From Nocardioides marmoriginsengisoli (GTDB lineage Bacteria; Actinomycetota; Actinomycetes; Propionibacteriales; Nocardioidaceae), in contig NZ_RJSE01000007.1 in assembly GCF_003725695.1 (NCBI RefSeq), positions 694,835 through 758,834 of the forward strand: DNA of 64,000 nt, written 5' to 3'. Positions 8,260 to 17,162 of the stretch are shown here, piece after piece; the stretch's first letter is position 1; each line of letters opens with the position of its first letter. Below the pieces are notes generated by a model that worked only from the letters and a program-made list of their open reading frames with translations, ran no database searches and was not told the origin of the DNA. Position numbers and translations under genes: made by a program.

Positions 8260-9444
8260 ATGCCGAAGGCCGTCGTGGTGGGTGGGGGAGTCGCCGGTCC
8301 TGCCGTCGCCCAGCTGTTGACCCGGGCTGGATGGGAGGCGCCGGTCTTCGAGGCCCGCGAGACTCCGGACTCGTTCGAAGGGCTCTTCCTCAACGTGGCC
8401 GTCAACGGCCGTCGGGTCCTGCGCGAGCTCGGCGTCGAGGAGCGCCTCTTGTCCGATGCGCACCCCGCCCCGTCGATGGCGATGTGGAGCGGACGCGGCA
8501 AGCAGCTCGGCGTGGTGCCGAACGGCCCGGCCGGCCGGCCCGCCGACGGCGGCGTCGTCGTCAGGCGTGGCTGGCTGCACGACGTGATCCGCGAGGGCGC
8601 CGAGAACGCCGGGGTGCGGTTCGAGCACGGCCGTCGCCTGGTCTCGGTCGACGAGCGCGACGGCCTGGCCGTGGCCACGTTCGCCGACGGTCACGTCGAG
8701 GAGGCCGACGTGGTGATCGGCGCCGACGGCGTCGGCTCGGCGGCCCGCGCGTACGTCGCACCCGACGTACGGCCGACCTTCACCGGGTTGCTCGGGACGG
8801 GCGGCTTCGCCAGCGTGCCGGGGCTCGCGCCGACGCCCGGCCTGCAGCACTTCGTCTTCGGGGCCCGGTCCTTCTTCGGCTACTTGGTCCGCGACGACGG
8901 CACCGTGTACTGGTTCGCGAACCTGCCGGCCGACTCGCCCGACGCCGGTGACTCGCTGACCGCCGGGGAGCAGTGGATCGCGATGCTGCGCGACCTGCAC
9001 AGCGACGACCCGGCCCCGGTGCCAGGGATCCTGGCGAGCACGACGACAGCCCTGCGCGGCTACCCGATCTTCCGGCTGCCGTCGGTTCCGTCCTGGTCGC
9101 GCGGCCGCGTCGTCCTGGCCGGGGACGCCGTGCACGCGACCAGTCCGTCGGCCGGGCAGGGGGCGTCGCTGGCTCTGGAGGACGCGTTCGTGCTGGCGCG
9201 GGCGCTGCGGGACCGGAAGACTCCTGAGGCGGCGTTCGCTACGTACGAGGAGGCGCGCCGCCAGCGCGCGGAGGCGGTGGTCGCCTGTGCCGCGGGCATC
9301 GACAAGCAGAAGCGGGTCACCAAGAGCCGGATCGGCGTCGCTCTGCGGGACGCGATGCTGCCGATGTTCCTGCGCAGGGCCGGGAGCGACGCGCGGCACG
9401 ACTGGATCTACGACTACGACGTGCCGTGGGAGGCTCGGGCGTGA
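8260..9444 (+). CDS. FAD-dependent monooxygenase (PHBH-like, PF01494 type)
   Basis: The 394-residue single-component flavin hydroxylase starts after a perfect AGGAGG ribosome site at ATG 8260. The dinucleotide-binding motif VVGGGVAGPAV is at residues 5-15, and the FAD-ribityl motif 'LAGDAVHATSPSAGQGAS' is near 285-303. Enzymes of this group use NAD(P)H and O2 to hydroxylate aromatic rings or oxidise polyketides and drugs. It is divergent from a MarR gene and overlaps the multicopper oxidase (GTGA). Confidence 0.9.
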   Translation: MPKAVVVGGGVAGPAVAQLLTRAGWEAPVFEARETPDSFEGLFLNVAVNGRRVLRELGVEERLLSDAHPAPSMAMWSGRGKQLGVVPNGPAGRPADGGVVVRRGWLHDVIREGAENAGVRFEHGRRLVSVDERDGLAVATFADGHVEEADVVIGADGVGSAARAYVAPDVRPTFTGLLGTGGFASVPGLAPTPGLQHFVFGARSFFGYLVRDDGTVYWFANLPADSPDAGDSLTAGEQWIAMLRDLHSDDPAPVPGILASTTTALRGYPIFRLPSVPSWSRGRVVLAGDAVHATSPSAGQGASLALEDAFVLARALRDRKTPEAAFATYEEARRQRAEAVVACAAGIDKQKRVTKSRIGVALRDAMLPMFLRRAGSDARHDWIYDYDVPWEARA

Positions 9445-10961
9445 TCGTGGCGCGGCTCCGCCGGTTGCCGCAGTGGGCTCGGTGGACGGGCGGCATCGTC
9501 GCCGCGGGGCTGGTCGCCGCCGGCGGCTTCGTCGCGCTCGCGGCGCGGGTCTGGCTGACCGCGCCGATCGACACCACCGGCGACGTCGACTTCGACCGAC
9601 CGCTCGCCATCCCGCCGCTCGCGTCCTCGACCGTCGTCGACGGCGAGCGGATCTTCGACCTCCGCCTGCAGGAAGGGGTCGCCGACTTCGGTCGCGGCCG
9701 GACGCCGACCTGGGGCGTCAACGGCGACTACCTCGGACCAACCCTGCGCGCCGAGCGCGGCGAGCGGGTCCGGATCCGGGTGCGCAACGACTTGGGCGAG
9801 GACACCAGCCTGCACTGGCACGGCATGCACCTGCCGGCCGCCATGGACGGCGGCCCGCACCAGCCGGTCGGTGCCGGGGCGACGTGGACACCGCATTGGC
9901 GGATCGACCAGACCGCTGCGACGCTCTGGTATCACCCGCACCTGCACGGGAAGACTGCCGCGCATGTCTACCGCGGCCTGGCGGGACTCTTCGTCCTCGA
10001 CGACGCGAAGGAACGCTCGCTCCCGCTGCCCCGCTCGTACGGCGTCGACGACATCCCGGTCATCCTGCAGGACAAGAAGCTCCACGACGACGGCTCGCTC
10101 GACGAAGACGCGGGGCTGTTCCGGTCCGCCGGTCTCACCGGGGACACCGTGGTGGTCAACGGGACCGTCGGGCCGTACCTCGACGTCAGCACCGAGGCGG
10201 TCCGGCTGCGCGTCGTCAACGCCTCGAACACCCGGCCGTACAGCCTCCGGTTCGACGACGGCAGCAGCTTCGCGATGATCGCCAGCGACGGCGGCCTGCT
10301 CGACGCCCCTATCTTCCTCACCCGCTTGCAGCTCTCGGTCGGTGAGCGGGCGGAGATCGTCGTCGCGCTCGACCCGGGGGAGCGGCGGGTGCTGCGCTCG
10401 GGGCCGTCCGACAGCGGTGACCGGCTGGCCGGAGGCGGCGACCGGCTCGACCTCCTCGAGCTTCGGGCCGCCGATGAGCTGAGGCCCGCGCCTGCGCTCC
10501 CGGCCGCGCTCACCGAGCAGCCGGCGCTGGCCGAGGACGAGGCGGTCCGTACCCGCACCTTCGACCTGGCCGGGTTCTCGATCAACGGACGGACGATGGA
10601 CCTGGGCCGGATCGATCACGCGAGCACCGTGGGCGACACCGAGATCTGGGAGGTCACCAACGCCGACGGCGGGAGCCACAACTTCCACGTCCACGACGTG
10701 CAGTTCCAGGTGCTCGCCGTCGACGGCGAGCCGCCGCCTCCCGAGCTCGCCGGGCAGAAGGACACGGTCTGGATCAGGCCCAAGGAGACGGTTCGGCTGA
10801 TCATGAGGTTCGAGGGTTACACGTCTCCCGGGACGCCGTACATGTTCCACTGCCACACGCTGCGGCACGAGGACCTCGGCATGATGGGCCAGTTCGTCGT
10901 CGTCGAGCCGGGCCAGGCTCCCGACGACCACGTCGCCGGCTCAGCAGCCGGGCACCACTGA
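9441..10961 (+). CDS. Multicopper oxidase, membrane-anchored
   Basis: This 506-residue enzyme has all four copper-binding clusters: HWHGMH (125-130), WYHPHLHG (163-170), HNFHVHD (about 413) and HCHTLRHEDLGM, with type 1 ligands Cys471, His476 and axial Met481. The spacing resembles CueO/bilirubin-oxidase-like three-domain oxidases. An N-terminal Arg-rich stretch followed by a hydrophobic helix (residues about 11-34) anchors it outside the membrane; I do not see a clean twin-Arg motif. GTG 9441 is chosen over GTG 9426 because GGAGG lies seven bases upstream. It may oxidise phenols or Cu(I)/Fe(II). Confidence 0.92.
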   Translation: MIVARLRRLPQWARWTGGIVAAGLVAAGGFVALAARVWLTAPIDTTGDVDFDRPLAIPPLASSTVVDGERIFDLRLQEGVADFGRGRTPTWGVNGDYLGPTLRAERGERVRIRVRNDLGEDTSLHWHGMHLPAAMDGGPHQPVGAGATWTPHWRIDQTAATLWYHPHLHGKTAAHVYRGLAGLFVLDDAKERSLPLPRSYGVDDIPVILQDKKLHDDGSLDEDAGLFRSAGLTGDTVVVNGTVGPYLDVSTEAVRLRVVNASNTRPYSLRFDDGSSFAMIASDGGLLDAPIFLTRLQLSVGERAEIVVALDPGERRVLRSGPSDSGDRLAGGGDRLDLLELRAADELRPAPALPAALTEQPALAEDEAVRTRTFDLAGFSINGRTMDLGRIDHASTVGDTEIWEVTNADGGSHNFHVHDVQFQVLAVDGEPPPPELAGQKDTVWIRPKETVRLIMRFEGYTSPGTPYMFHCHTLRHEDLGMMGQFVVVEPGQAPDDHVAGSAAGHH

Positions 10962-11387
10962 GTCTGCCTCGGCCCGCGCCAGGATGTCGGTCATCGCGCG
11001 CACGAACTCCCGACGCCGTCGGTCGCTCCAGTCCTCGGTCAGCGTCGAGAAGACCCGTTCCTGCCAGGCACGCGCCTCGCGGAGCAAGGAGCGTCCGGCC
11101 GGCGTGACCAACACCTCGCGCCGGCGACCGTCGTACGGCGAGGTGCGCAGCTCCGCGTGCCCGGCGGCGACCGCCCGGTGGACCAGGCGGGAGGCACCGC
11201 TCTGGTCGATGCCGACCTCCTCGGCAATCGCGTTGATCGTGGCCGGTGCACCGCGGGCGGTCAGGTCGAGCGCGGCCTCGACGACCATCACGAGACGCCC
11301 CTGATCCGTGCCGAGCGGGTCGGTGGTGGGGACCCGCCGCGACCAGAAGCGAACGAACCCGAAGAGAGCCTGACCGTCGGTTCTCAT
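10941..11387 (-). CDS. MarR family transcriptional regulator
   Basis: The 148-residue protein has the MarR winged helix: 'INAIAEEVGIDQSGASRLVH' for helix-turn-helix and 'RTSPYDGRRREVLVTPAG' for the wing. It is translationally coupled (ATGA at 11384-11387) to the upstream NTF2-like gene. Its last 21 bases overlap the convergent end of the multicopper oxidase gene. It probably regulates its own operon. Confidence 0.9.
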   Translation of the reverse strand: MRTDGQALFGFVRFWSRRVPTTDPLGTDQGRLVMVVEAALDLTARGAPATINAIAEEVGIDQSGASRLVHRAVAAGHAELRTSPYDGRRREVLVTPAGRSLLREARAWQERVFSTLTEDWSDRRRREFVRAMTDILARAEADSVVPGC

Positions 11388-11767
11388 TCCGTTGCCGCCA
11401 GCTCGCGGCAGATGAACGCGAGGTCCAGTGCGGCCCGGAGGTCGGGGAGCCGCAGTGCGGCGGTGACCTTGCCGTCGGCCACCCGGAAGACGCTCGCGAC
11501 CCGCGTCGGCTCCGGGCTAGCGGGCCAGGTGGCGTCCTCCTCGACGACCATGATGCGGTCGCTCACCGGGTGCCACGACCGCGGCGTCAGCTGGATCCCG
11601 GATCGCTCGACCCAGTCGGCGAACCCGGAAGGAGTCAGGGGCCCGGCGCCCTTGGGGCCGAGGACCACGACCGTGCTCCCCACGGATCGGGCCGATCGGT
11701 CCAGGTCGCCGGAGTTGACGCTCGCGTGCCACTCGACGATGGCAGCCTCTGTCGACAAGGTATCCAT
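11384..11767 (-). CDS. NTF2-like (SnoaL/DUF4440-type) small protein
   Basis: The 127-residue protein starts at ATG 11767 and has the cone-shaped NTF2-like outline: an N-terminal helix (EAAIVEWHASVNSGDL), a central beta segment (DRIMVVEEDATW) and a final 'VASVFRVADGKVTAALRL' pair of strands. Members serve as isomerases, hydrolases or ligand-binding proteins; no catalytic residues can be assigned. It is the first gene of a two-gene operon with a MarR regulator, so it may handle or sense the effector. Confidence 0.7.
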   Translation of the reverse strand: MDTLSTEAAIVEWHASVNSGDLDRSARSVGSTVVVLGPKGAGPLTPSGFADWVERSGIQLTPRSWHPVSDRIMVVEEDATWPASPEPTRVASVFRVADGKVTAALRLPDLRAALDLAFICRELAATE

Positions 11768-11774
11768 GCAGACA

Positions 11775-11784
11775 GCATATATGC
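11775..11784 (-). promoter_or_regulatory. Palindromic -10 region of the NTF2/marR operon, possibly leaderless
   Basis: GCATATATGC is a perfect 10-base palindrome. Read on the minus strand it contains TATATG ending eight bases before the ATG at 11767, so transcription would start at or next to the start codon. No ribosome site is seen. A MarR dimer could cover this site for autoregulation. Confidence 0.45.
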
Positions 11785-11815
11785 CTGGCGCATGGAAATC
11801 ACCCGGACTCCGCGC

Positions 11816-12997
11816 TCAGCGCGGCAGCCGGTGCCGGACCAGCCCGCGGTTGCCGCCGACACCGTCGACCGCGGCGCGCACGGAGGCGAGCCGGGCGCCG
11901 GTGGCGTTGCGGATCCGGATCGGGTTGCCGGGGGTGTAGTGGTTCCACTGCGTCGGCACGTACGCCGCCCGGGTGACCACCCAGCGCCCGTCGGACCGCT
12001 CGGTGAACTCGAAGTCGACGGTGATGCCCTCGTAGGTGTTGCGCCGCTCGACCTCGTTCTGGGCGATCATGTTGCCGAGCCCGTAGGCGACCCACTTGCC
12101 GTTGACGGTGGTGATCGGCTGGACGACGTGGGCGTGGTCGCCGAGCACCAGGTCGACGTCCGGTGAGGCGGTCAGGGCGTCGGCGAGCGCGACCTGGTCG
12201 GCGTTCGGGCGGTGGTCGTACTCGTTGCCCCAGTGCACGTGGGCGATCACGATGTCGGCTCCGGCGGCGCGGGCGCGGCTCGCCTGGACGAGGAGGTTGT
12301 CGCGGAGGTCGGTGGTCTGCGAGACCGCCCACCACTGGCGCTCGGGGACCACGAACCCGTTCAACCCGTACGTCGCCGCGACCACCCCGACCCGGACGCC
12401 GTCGGCGGTGGTGAGGATCACCGGCTCGGTGCGCTCGTCGGCGCTGCGGAAGGTGCCGATGTGCCGGACGTGGTTCGCCTCGAGCAGGTCGGCGGTGGTG
12501 ACCAGGCCGGCGAAGCCCTGGTCCCAGCTGTGGTTCGACGCGGTGGTGCAGCCGTCCCAGCCCATGCTCGCGATCCAGGGCGCGACCTCGCGCGGCGCCG
12601 CGAACACCGGGTAGCTCTCCGGTTTCTGGCCGGGCGCAGCGAACGGCACCTCCTCGTGGCAGAGCGCGACGTCGGCCGACGCGATCAGCGGCTTCAGCTT
12701 CGCGAACATCGGGTCGAAGTCGTAGCGCCGTCCCTTGCCGGTGCGGGCGCGGTCCTCCGCCGCGCTGAACCACACGGTGTTGTGCCACAGCAGGTCGCCG
12801 CCCATCACGACCGAGACGGTCCGCGGTGCCGGATCGGCGCTCGGGTCCGGGGTCCGCGCGCTGGCGGTGGCCGACGGCCGGTCGCTCCCGCGGCTCGCCG
12901 GGCCGGCGTCGTCGCAACCGCTCGTCGCCAGCAGTGCCAGGACGAGGAGCGCGACCACCGGGGCGGACGAGCGCCGAACGGGGAGGGGTCTGGGCAC
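11816..12997 (-). CDS. CapA/PgsA-like metallophosphatase-fold lipoprotein
   Basis: With GTG 12997 as start this is a 393-residue secreted protein; a TTG nine codons upstream is possible but weaker. A hydrophobic signal ends in the lipobox ATSGC, followed by a Ser/Asp/Pro-rich linker. The PGA_cap domain shows 'VMGGDLLWHNT', 'TTASNHSWDQGFAGL', 'IVIAHVHWGNEYDH' and 'LVLGDHAHVVQPI', the usual Asp/His metal-ligand pattern. Homologues act in poly-gamma-glutamate synthesis or as surface hydrolases; no pgsB/pgsC gene is nearby, so function here is open. It lies 50 bases downstream of a tetR gene on the same strand. Confidence 0.87.
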   Translation of the reverse strand: MPRPLPVRRSSAPVVALLVLALLATSGCDDAGPASRGSDRPSATASARTPDPSADPAPRTVSVVMGGDLLWHNTVWFSAAEDRARTGKGRRYDFDPMFAKLKPLIASADVALCHEEVPFAAPGQKPESYPVFAAPREVAPWIASMGWDGCTTASNHSWDQGFAGLVTTADLLEANHVRHIGTFRSADERTEPVILTTADGVRVGVVAATYGLNGFVVPERQWWAVSQTTDLRDNLLVQASRARAAGADIVIAHVHWGNEYDHRPNADQVALADALTASPDVDLVLGDHAHVVQPITTVNGKWVAYGLGNMIAQNEVERRNTYEGITVDFEFTERSDGRWVVTRAAYVPTQWNHYTPGNPIRIRNATGARLASVRAAVDGVGGNRGLVRHRLPR

Positions 12998-13047
12998 GCG
13001 GCCAGTGAAGCACCCTCGCCCCAACGGATCAGGTGCGGGGCCGACCG

Positions 13048-13647
13048 CTAGGCGGCGCTCGCCCCGACGATCCGCAGCGCGATCTCGACGTACCCGTCGG
13101 CGATCTCGGAGGCGTCCCAGCCGGGCTCGCGGTACCAGCGGGCGATGTCGATGCCCAGCGACTGGAGGGCGACCACGGCCATCCGCGGGTGCGGGGTGAC
13201 GAACGCTCCCGAGGCGATCCCGCGCTCGACCAGGTCGCTGAACAGCACGTCGATCTCGTGGCGGATCCGGAGCATCTCGGCGAGGTGCGGCTCGGAGAGC
13301 GCGGCGAGCTCGTAGTTCACGATCCGGGCGGACGTGTGCGCGCGGACGTGGTGCTCGGCGAAGTTCCGCACCGCGACGCGCAGCTGCTCGACCGGGTCCT
13401 CGGAGGAGTCGACGGCCGCCCGGAGCAGCGCGAGCACGTCCTCGTGGCCACTGCGCGAGATCTGGTACAGCAGCTCCTCCTTGGAGGAGTGGTGCACGTA
13501 GACCGCCGCCGGCGACATGCCCGCCGTCGAGGCGATGTCACGGGTCGTGGTGCCGTGGTAGCCGCGGGCGGCGAACGCCTCCACGGCCGCCTCCAGCAGC
13601 CGTGCCTTGGTCACCTCGGCCCGTCGAGGGTCCCTCGTCTCCGGCAT
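13048..13647 (-). CDS. TetR family regulator (likely local KstR2-type repressor)
   Basis: The 199-residue protein starts at ATG 13647 because GGAAGG precedes it; the 40-codon upstream extension is Pro/His-rich and not TetR-like. The helix-turn-helix is 'TTTRDIASTAGMSPAAVYVH', near residues 30-50, followed by an alpha-helical ligand domain. It is divergent from the SDR/acyl-CoA operon, with an operator (13769-13783) between them. It is clearly paralogous to the regulator at 18542, so both could bind the same operators. The ligand is probably an acyl-CoA, by analogy with KstR2 and FadR-like TetR proteins. Confidence 0.92.
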   Translation of the reverse strand: MPETRDPRRAEVTKARLLEAAVEAFAARGYHGTTTRDIASTAGMSPAAVYVHHSSKEELLYQISRSGHEDVLALLRAAVDSSEDPVEQLRVAVRNFAEHHVRAHTSARIVNYELAALSEPHLAEMLRIRHEIDVLFSDLVERGIASGAFVTPHPRMAVVALQSLGIDIARWYREPGWDASEIADGYVEIALRIVGASAA

Positions 13648-13729
13648 CGTCGCACCTTCCGCTCTCGCCCGGCTTGGCCCCGTGTGGGGAATCGCACGTG
13701 TGTGGGGAGCAGGGTACGGCGATTGGTGG

Positions 13730-13760
13730 TTGACGCCCTGCTTCTGATGCCGCATCCTAT
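13730..13760 (+). promoter_or_regulatory. Candidate promoter of the SDR-to-ACAD operon
   Basis: TTGACG (13730-13735) and TCCTAT (13755-13760) are separated by 19 bases. The -10 match is weak, but its distance of eight bases to the operator equals that at the second TetR promoter. Confidence 0.4.
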
Positions 13761-13768
13761 CAGTCAAT

Positions 13769-13783
13769 AAGCAAGCGCTTAGT
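13769..13783 (+). promoter_or_regulatory. TetR operator, copy A (AAGCAAGCGCTTAGT)
   Basis: A 15-base imperfect palindrome around AAGCGCTT, identical to copies at 18506, 24855 and 43705. It lies between the divergent tetR and SDR genes, so one bound dimer could repress both. Confidence 0.85.
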
Positions 13784-13802
13784 TACCTGATGGGGAGAAT
13801 TC

Positions 13803-14615
13803 GTGCCGCAAGCAGTCGTCGTGACGCCGGGCACGGCCGTCGTCACCGGGGCCGGCGGCGGCATCGGGCGCGCACTCGCCCATCGGCTCGCGGCGGGCGG
13901 CGTCCGGGTCGTCGTGAACGACCTCGACGCCGAGGCGGCCCAGCGGGTCGCCGCCGAGATCGGCGGGCTGGCGGTGCCGGGCGACGCCGCCTCGGTCGTC
14001 GGCGTCGCGGCCCTGGTCGATGCCGCCACCGCGCACCTCGGTCGGATCGACGCCTGGTTCGCCAACGCCGGGGTCGACCGGGGGCGCGGCCTCGACGCGG
14101 ACGAGGAGGCCTGGGTCTCCAGCCTGGAGACCAACGTGCTCGCGCACGTCCGGGCCGCCCGGCTGCTCGTGCCCGGCTGGCTGGAGCGCGGCCACGGCCG
14201 GTTCGTGGTGACCGCGTCCGCCGCCGGCCTGCTGACGATGCTCGGCAGCCCGGCCTACTCGGTGAGCAAGCACGGCGCGGTCGCCTTCGCGGAGTGGCTC
14301 TCGGCGACGTACCGGCACCGCGGCGTGGTGGTCCAGGCGATCTGCCCGCAAGGCGTCCGCACCCGGATGCTCGACGACGCCGGCTCGCTCAAGGAGATGC
14401 TCAGCCGCGACCGGGCGCTGGCTCCGGAGGAGGTCGCCGAGGCGGCCTGGGAGGCGCTCGCCGACGACCGGTTCCTGGTGCTGCCGCACGACCAGGTCGC
14501 CGGCTACTGGGCGGCGAAGGCGGCGGACCCCGAACGCTGGCTGGCCGGCATGAACCGGATCCAGCAGCACCTCGACATGCAGCAGGAGCCCCTGCAGGAC
14601 GGAGTGACGACATGA
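13803..14615 (+). CDS. SDR family oxidoreductase
   Basis: The 270-residue classical short-chain dehydrogenase starts at GTG after GGGGAG. It has the Rossmann motif 'VVTGAGGGIGRAL' near residues 13-25, the NAG motif in 'WFANAGV' and the catalytic set Ser in TASAAG with YSVSK. It is first in the operon with quinone oxidoreductase, MaoC, APH kinase and acyl-CoA dehydrogenase, where a 3-hydroxyacyl-CoA or alcohol dehydrogenase role fits. It overlaps the next gene (ATGA). Confidence 0.9.
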   Translation: MPQAVVVTPGTAVVTGAGGGIGRALAHRLAAGGVRVVVNDLDAEAAQRVAAEIGGLAVPGDAASVVGVAALVDAATAHLGRIDAWFANAGVDRGRGLDADEEAWVSSLETNVLAHVRAARLLVPGWLERGHGRFVVTASAAGLLTMLGSPAYSVSKHGAVAFAEWLSATYRHRGVVVQAICPQGVRTRMLDDAGSLKEMLSRDRALAPEEVAEAAWEALADDRFLVLPHDQVAGYWAAKAADPERWLAGMNRIQQHLDMQQEPLQDGVTT

Positions 14616-15595
14616 AGGCGTGGCGCGTCAGCCGGCTCGGTGAGCCGGCCGCGGTGATGGAGCTGGTCGAGGTCGAGGACCCGCGGCCCGGGCCGGGACA
14701 GCTGACGGTGCGGGTGCTCGCCTCGCCGGCCAACTTCCCCGACGTGCTGATGTGCCGCGGCGAGTACCAGGTGAAGCCGGAGCTCCCGTTCCACCCCGGC
14801 ATCGAGCTCTGCGGCGAGGTCCTCGCCGTCGGTGCCGGGGTCACGGAGCGCCGGGTCGGCGACCGGGTGCTGGGCGCGTCGGTGCTCCCGTACGGCGGCT
14901 TCGCGGAGCAGGCGCTGATGGAGGTCGGGACGACCTTCGCGGCACCTCCCGAGCTCGACGACGCCGAGGCCGCGGCGCTCTACGTCGGCTACCAGACCGG
15001 GTGGTTCGGGCTGCACCGGCGCACCTCGCTGCAGCCCGGCCAGACCCTCCTGGTGCACGCCGCCGCCGGCGGTGTCGGCAGCGCCGCGATCCAGCTCGGC
15101 AAGGCCGCCGGTGCCCGGGTGATCGGGGTCGTCGGCGGACCGGAGAAGGCCGAGGTGGCCCGCGCGCTGGGTGCCGACGTGGTCGTCGACCGCCACCAGC
15201 AGGACTTCGTCGAAGTGGTCAAGGCGGAGACCGGCGGCCGCGGCGCGGACGTGATCTACGACCCGGTCGGCGGCGAGACCTACGCGCGCTCCACCAAGTG
15301 CATCGCGTTCGAGGGCAGCATCCTGGTGATCGGCTTCGCCGGCGGGGCGATCCAGACCGCAGCGCTCAACCACGCGCTGGTGAAGAACTACTCGATCGTC
15401 GGCCTGCACTGGGGGCTCTACACCCAGCGCGATCCGCGGTTGGTCCAGGAGTGCCACGACGCGCTCTGCGACCTGGCCGCCCGCGGCCTGATCAAGCCGC
15501 TGGTCAGCGAGCGGCTCGCGCTCCCGGACCTCGCCGCCGGCGTCCAGCGGCTCGCCGACGGCGTCACCGTGGGCCGGGTGGCCCTGCAGGCCTGA
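14612..15595 (+). CDS. Zinc-independent MDR oxidoreductase (NADPH:quinone oxidoreductase-like)
   Basis: The 327-residue medium-chain reductase/dehydrogenase has the N-terminal GroES-like domain ('PANFPDVLMCRGEYQ', 'PFHPGIELCGEV') and the cofactor fold 'VHAAAGGVGSAAIQLGKAAG', typical of NADPH-using quinone oxidoreductases. Zinc-ligand cysteines are absent. Members also act as enoyl-thioester reductases, which would suit this acyl-CoA operon. Confidence 0.9.
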   Translation: MKAWRVSRLGEPAAVMELVEVEDPRPGPGQLTVRVLASPANFPDVLMCRGEYQVKPELPFHPGIELCGEVLAVGAGVTERRVGDRVLGASVLPYGGFAEQALMEVGTTFAAPPELDDAEAAALYVGYQTGWFGLHRRTSLQPGQTLLVHAAAGGVGSAAIQLGKAAGARVIGVVGGPEKAEVARALGADVVVDRHQQDFVEVVKAETGGRGADVIYDPVGGETYARSTKCIAFEGSILVIGFAGGAIQTAALNHALVKNYSIVGLHWGLYTQRDPRLVQECHDALCDLAARGLIKPLVSERLALPDLAAGVQRLADGVTVGRVALQA

Positions 15596-15648
15596 CCCCT
15601 GATCCACCGCCCTGAACCCCGGGCATAGCACCGACACAGGAGAACGAC

Positions 15649-16131
15649 ATGACCGACCAGCTCACCCCGCAGACCGAGGGCCGCGTCTTCCAAGGCACCG
15701 GCGACCTGTACGACGCCATCGGCACCCACGTCGGGTACTCGTCGTGGCACGAGGTCGGCCAGGGCCGGGTGAACGAGTTCGCCGACGCCACCGGTGACCA
15801 CCAGTGGATCCACGTCGACGTCCCGCGCGCGGCCGACGGGCCCTTCGGCGGCACCATCGCCCACGGCTACCTGACCCTCTCGATGGTGCCGATGCTGGTC
15901 TGGGAGGTGATGCGGATCGACGGTCTCTCGATGGAGGTCAACTACGGCGCCGAGAAGGTGCGCTTCCCGGCTCCGGTTCCGGTCGGCTCGCGGGTGCGGG
16001 CGGGCGTCGAGCTGCTCAGCCTCATCCCCGCCGGCGACGGACACCGGCTGATCTCCCGGGTGACCGTCGAGCGCGAGGGCGGGGACAAGCCGGTCTGCGT
16101 CGTCGACACGGTCTCCTACCTGGTGGCCTGA
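15649..16131 (+). CDS. MaoC family dehydratase
   Basis: The 160-residue single-hotdog (R)-specific enoyl-CoA hydratase-like protein carries the Asp/His active-site signature '[11 protein letters not shown]' near residues 45-56, followed by [11 protein letters not shown]. An AGGAG site precedes ATG. Its stop shares one base with the next start (TGATG). It probably hydrates or dehydrates an acyl-CoA made by the neighbouring dehydrogenase. Confidence 0.92.
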   Translation: MTDQLTPQTEGRVFQGTGDLYDAIGTHVGYSSWHEVGQGRVNEFADATGDHQWIHVDVPRAADGPFGGTIAHGYLTLSMVPMLVWEVMRIDGLSMEVNYGAEKVRFPAPVPVGSRVRAGVELLSLIPAGDGHRLISRVTVEREGGDKPVCVVDTVSYLVA

Positions 16132-17162
16132 TGACGGCCGTGTCGGCGGTCCCCGGGCTCGACGTCGCCGCCTTCGCGGGCTGGCTCGCCGAGGCGTTGC
16201 CGGGTGTCGACCCGACCACTGCCCGGGCCGACCTGATCGCCGGCGGCAAGTCCAACCTGACCTACCGCGCCACCCTCGGCGAGCTGACCTGCATCGTCCG
16301 GCGGCCGCCGCTGGGACACGTCCAGGCGACCGCGCACGACATGGCCCGCGAGTACCGGGTGATGAGCGCGCTGGTCCCGACCGACGTCCCGGTGCCCCGG
16401 ACGCTCGCGCTCTGCGAGGACCCCGCGGTGACCGGCGCCGTCTTCTACGTGATGGAGGACGTCGCCGGGACGCCGTACCGGACCGCGGCCGAGCTCGCCG
16501 GCCTCGGCCCGGAACGGGTCCGGACCGTGTCGACGGCGCTGGTCGACACCCTGATCGCGCTGCACCAGGTGGACCCCGCCGCGGTCGGGCTCGCCGACTT
16601 CGGCCGGCCGGAGGGCTTCCCGGAGCGCCAGGTACGACGCTGGACCCGGCAGCTCGAGGGCTCCCGGACCAGGCCGCTGCCGGCAGCCGACGAGCTGCGC
16701 GGCCGGCTCGAGCGGAACCTGCCGCCGCCCCGGCCGAGCCGGATCGTGCACGGCGACTACCGCCTCGACAACGTCCTGATCGACGCGGCGGACCGGCCGG
16801 CCGCCGTGATCGACTGGGAGATGGCGACCCTCGGCGACCCGCTCACCGACCTCGCCCTGCTGCTCGTCTACGGACGGGTCGGCGAGATCGCCGGCGGCGA
16901 GGCAGTCGCCGACGCGGCGTCCGCGCCCGGCTTCCTCACCGAGAGCGAGCTGGTCGCCCGGTACGCCGCCGGCACCGGGTCCGAGCCGACCGGGTTCGGC
17001 TTCTACCTCGGCCTGGCGGCGTACAAGCTCGCCGGGATCCTCGAGGGGATCCACTACCGCTTCCTGCACGGCCAGACGGTCGGTGCCGGTTTCGAAGGAG
17101 TCGGCGCGGTCACCGAGCCGCTGCTCGACCTGGGTCTCGACGCAATGAAGGAGTACAGCTGA
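16131..17162 (+). CDS. APH-like phosphotransferase (ACAD10/11 N-domain or LvaA type)
   Basis: The 343-residue protein-kinase-like enzyme has the catalytic loop 'VHGDYRLDN' near residue 207 and the metal-binding [10 protein letters not shown] near 227, plus an N-terminal '[10 protein letters not shown]' nucleotide loop. Position next to an acyl-CoA dehydrogenase with one-base overlaps mirrors the domain fusion of human ACAD10/11 and the LvaA kinase of Pseudomonas, which phosphorylate 4-hydroxyacyl-CoAs. Antibiotic resistance is unlikely in this context. The long upstream frame is a shadow of maoC. Confidence 0.87.
   Translation: MTAVSAVPGLDVAAFAGWLAEALPGVDPTTARADLIAGGKSNLTYRATLGELTCIVRRPPLGHVQATAHDMAREYRVMSALVPTDVPVPRTLALCEDPAVTGAVFYVMEDVAGTPYRTAAELAGLGPERVRTVSTALVDTLIALHQVDPAAVGLADFGRPEGFPERQVRRWTRQLEGSRTRPLPAADELRGRLERNLPPPRPSRIVHGDYRLDNVLIDAADRPAAVIDWEMATLGDPLTDLALLLVYGRVGEIAGGEAVADAASAPGFLTESELVARYAAGTGSEPTGFGFYLGLAAYKLAGILEGIHYRFLHGQTVGAGFEGVGAVTEPLLDLGLDAMKEYS

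Noticed and set aside
13648..13767. 40-residue N-terminal extension of the first TetR protein
   Set aside because: A Pro/His-rich stretch unlike TetR; a good ribosome site precedes ATG 13647.
16131..17162. Aminoglycoside resistance kinase
   Set aside because: The APH fold is shared with metabolic kinases, and one-base overlaps with maoC and an acyl-CoA dehydrogenase point to a metabolic role.
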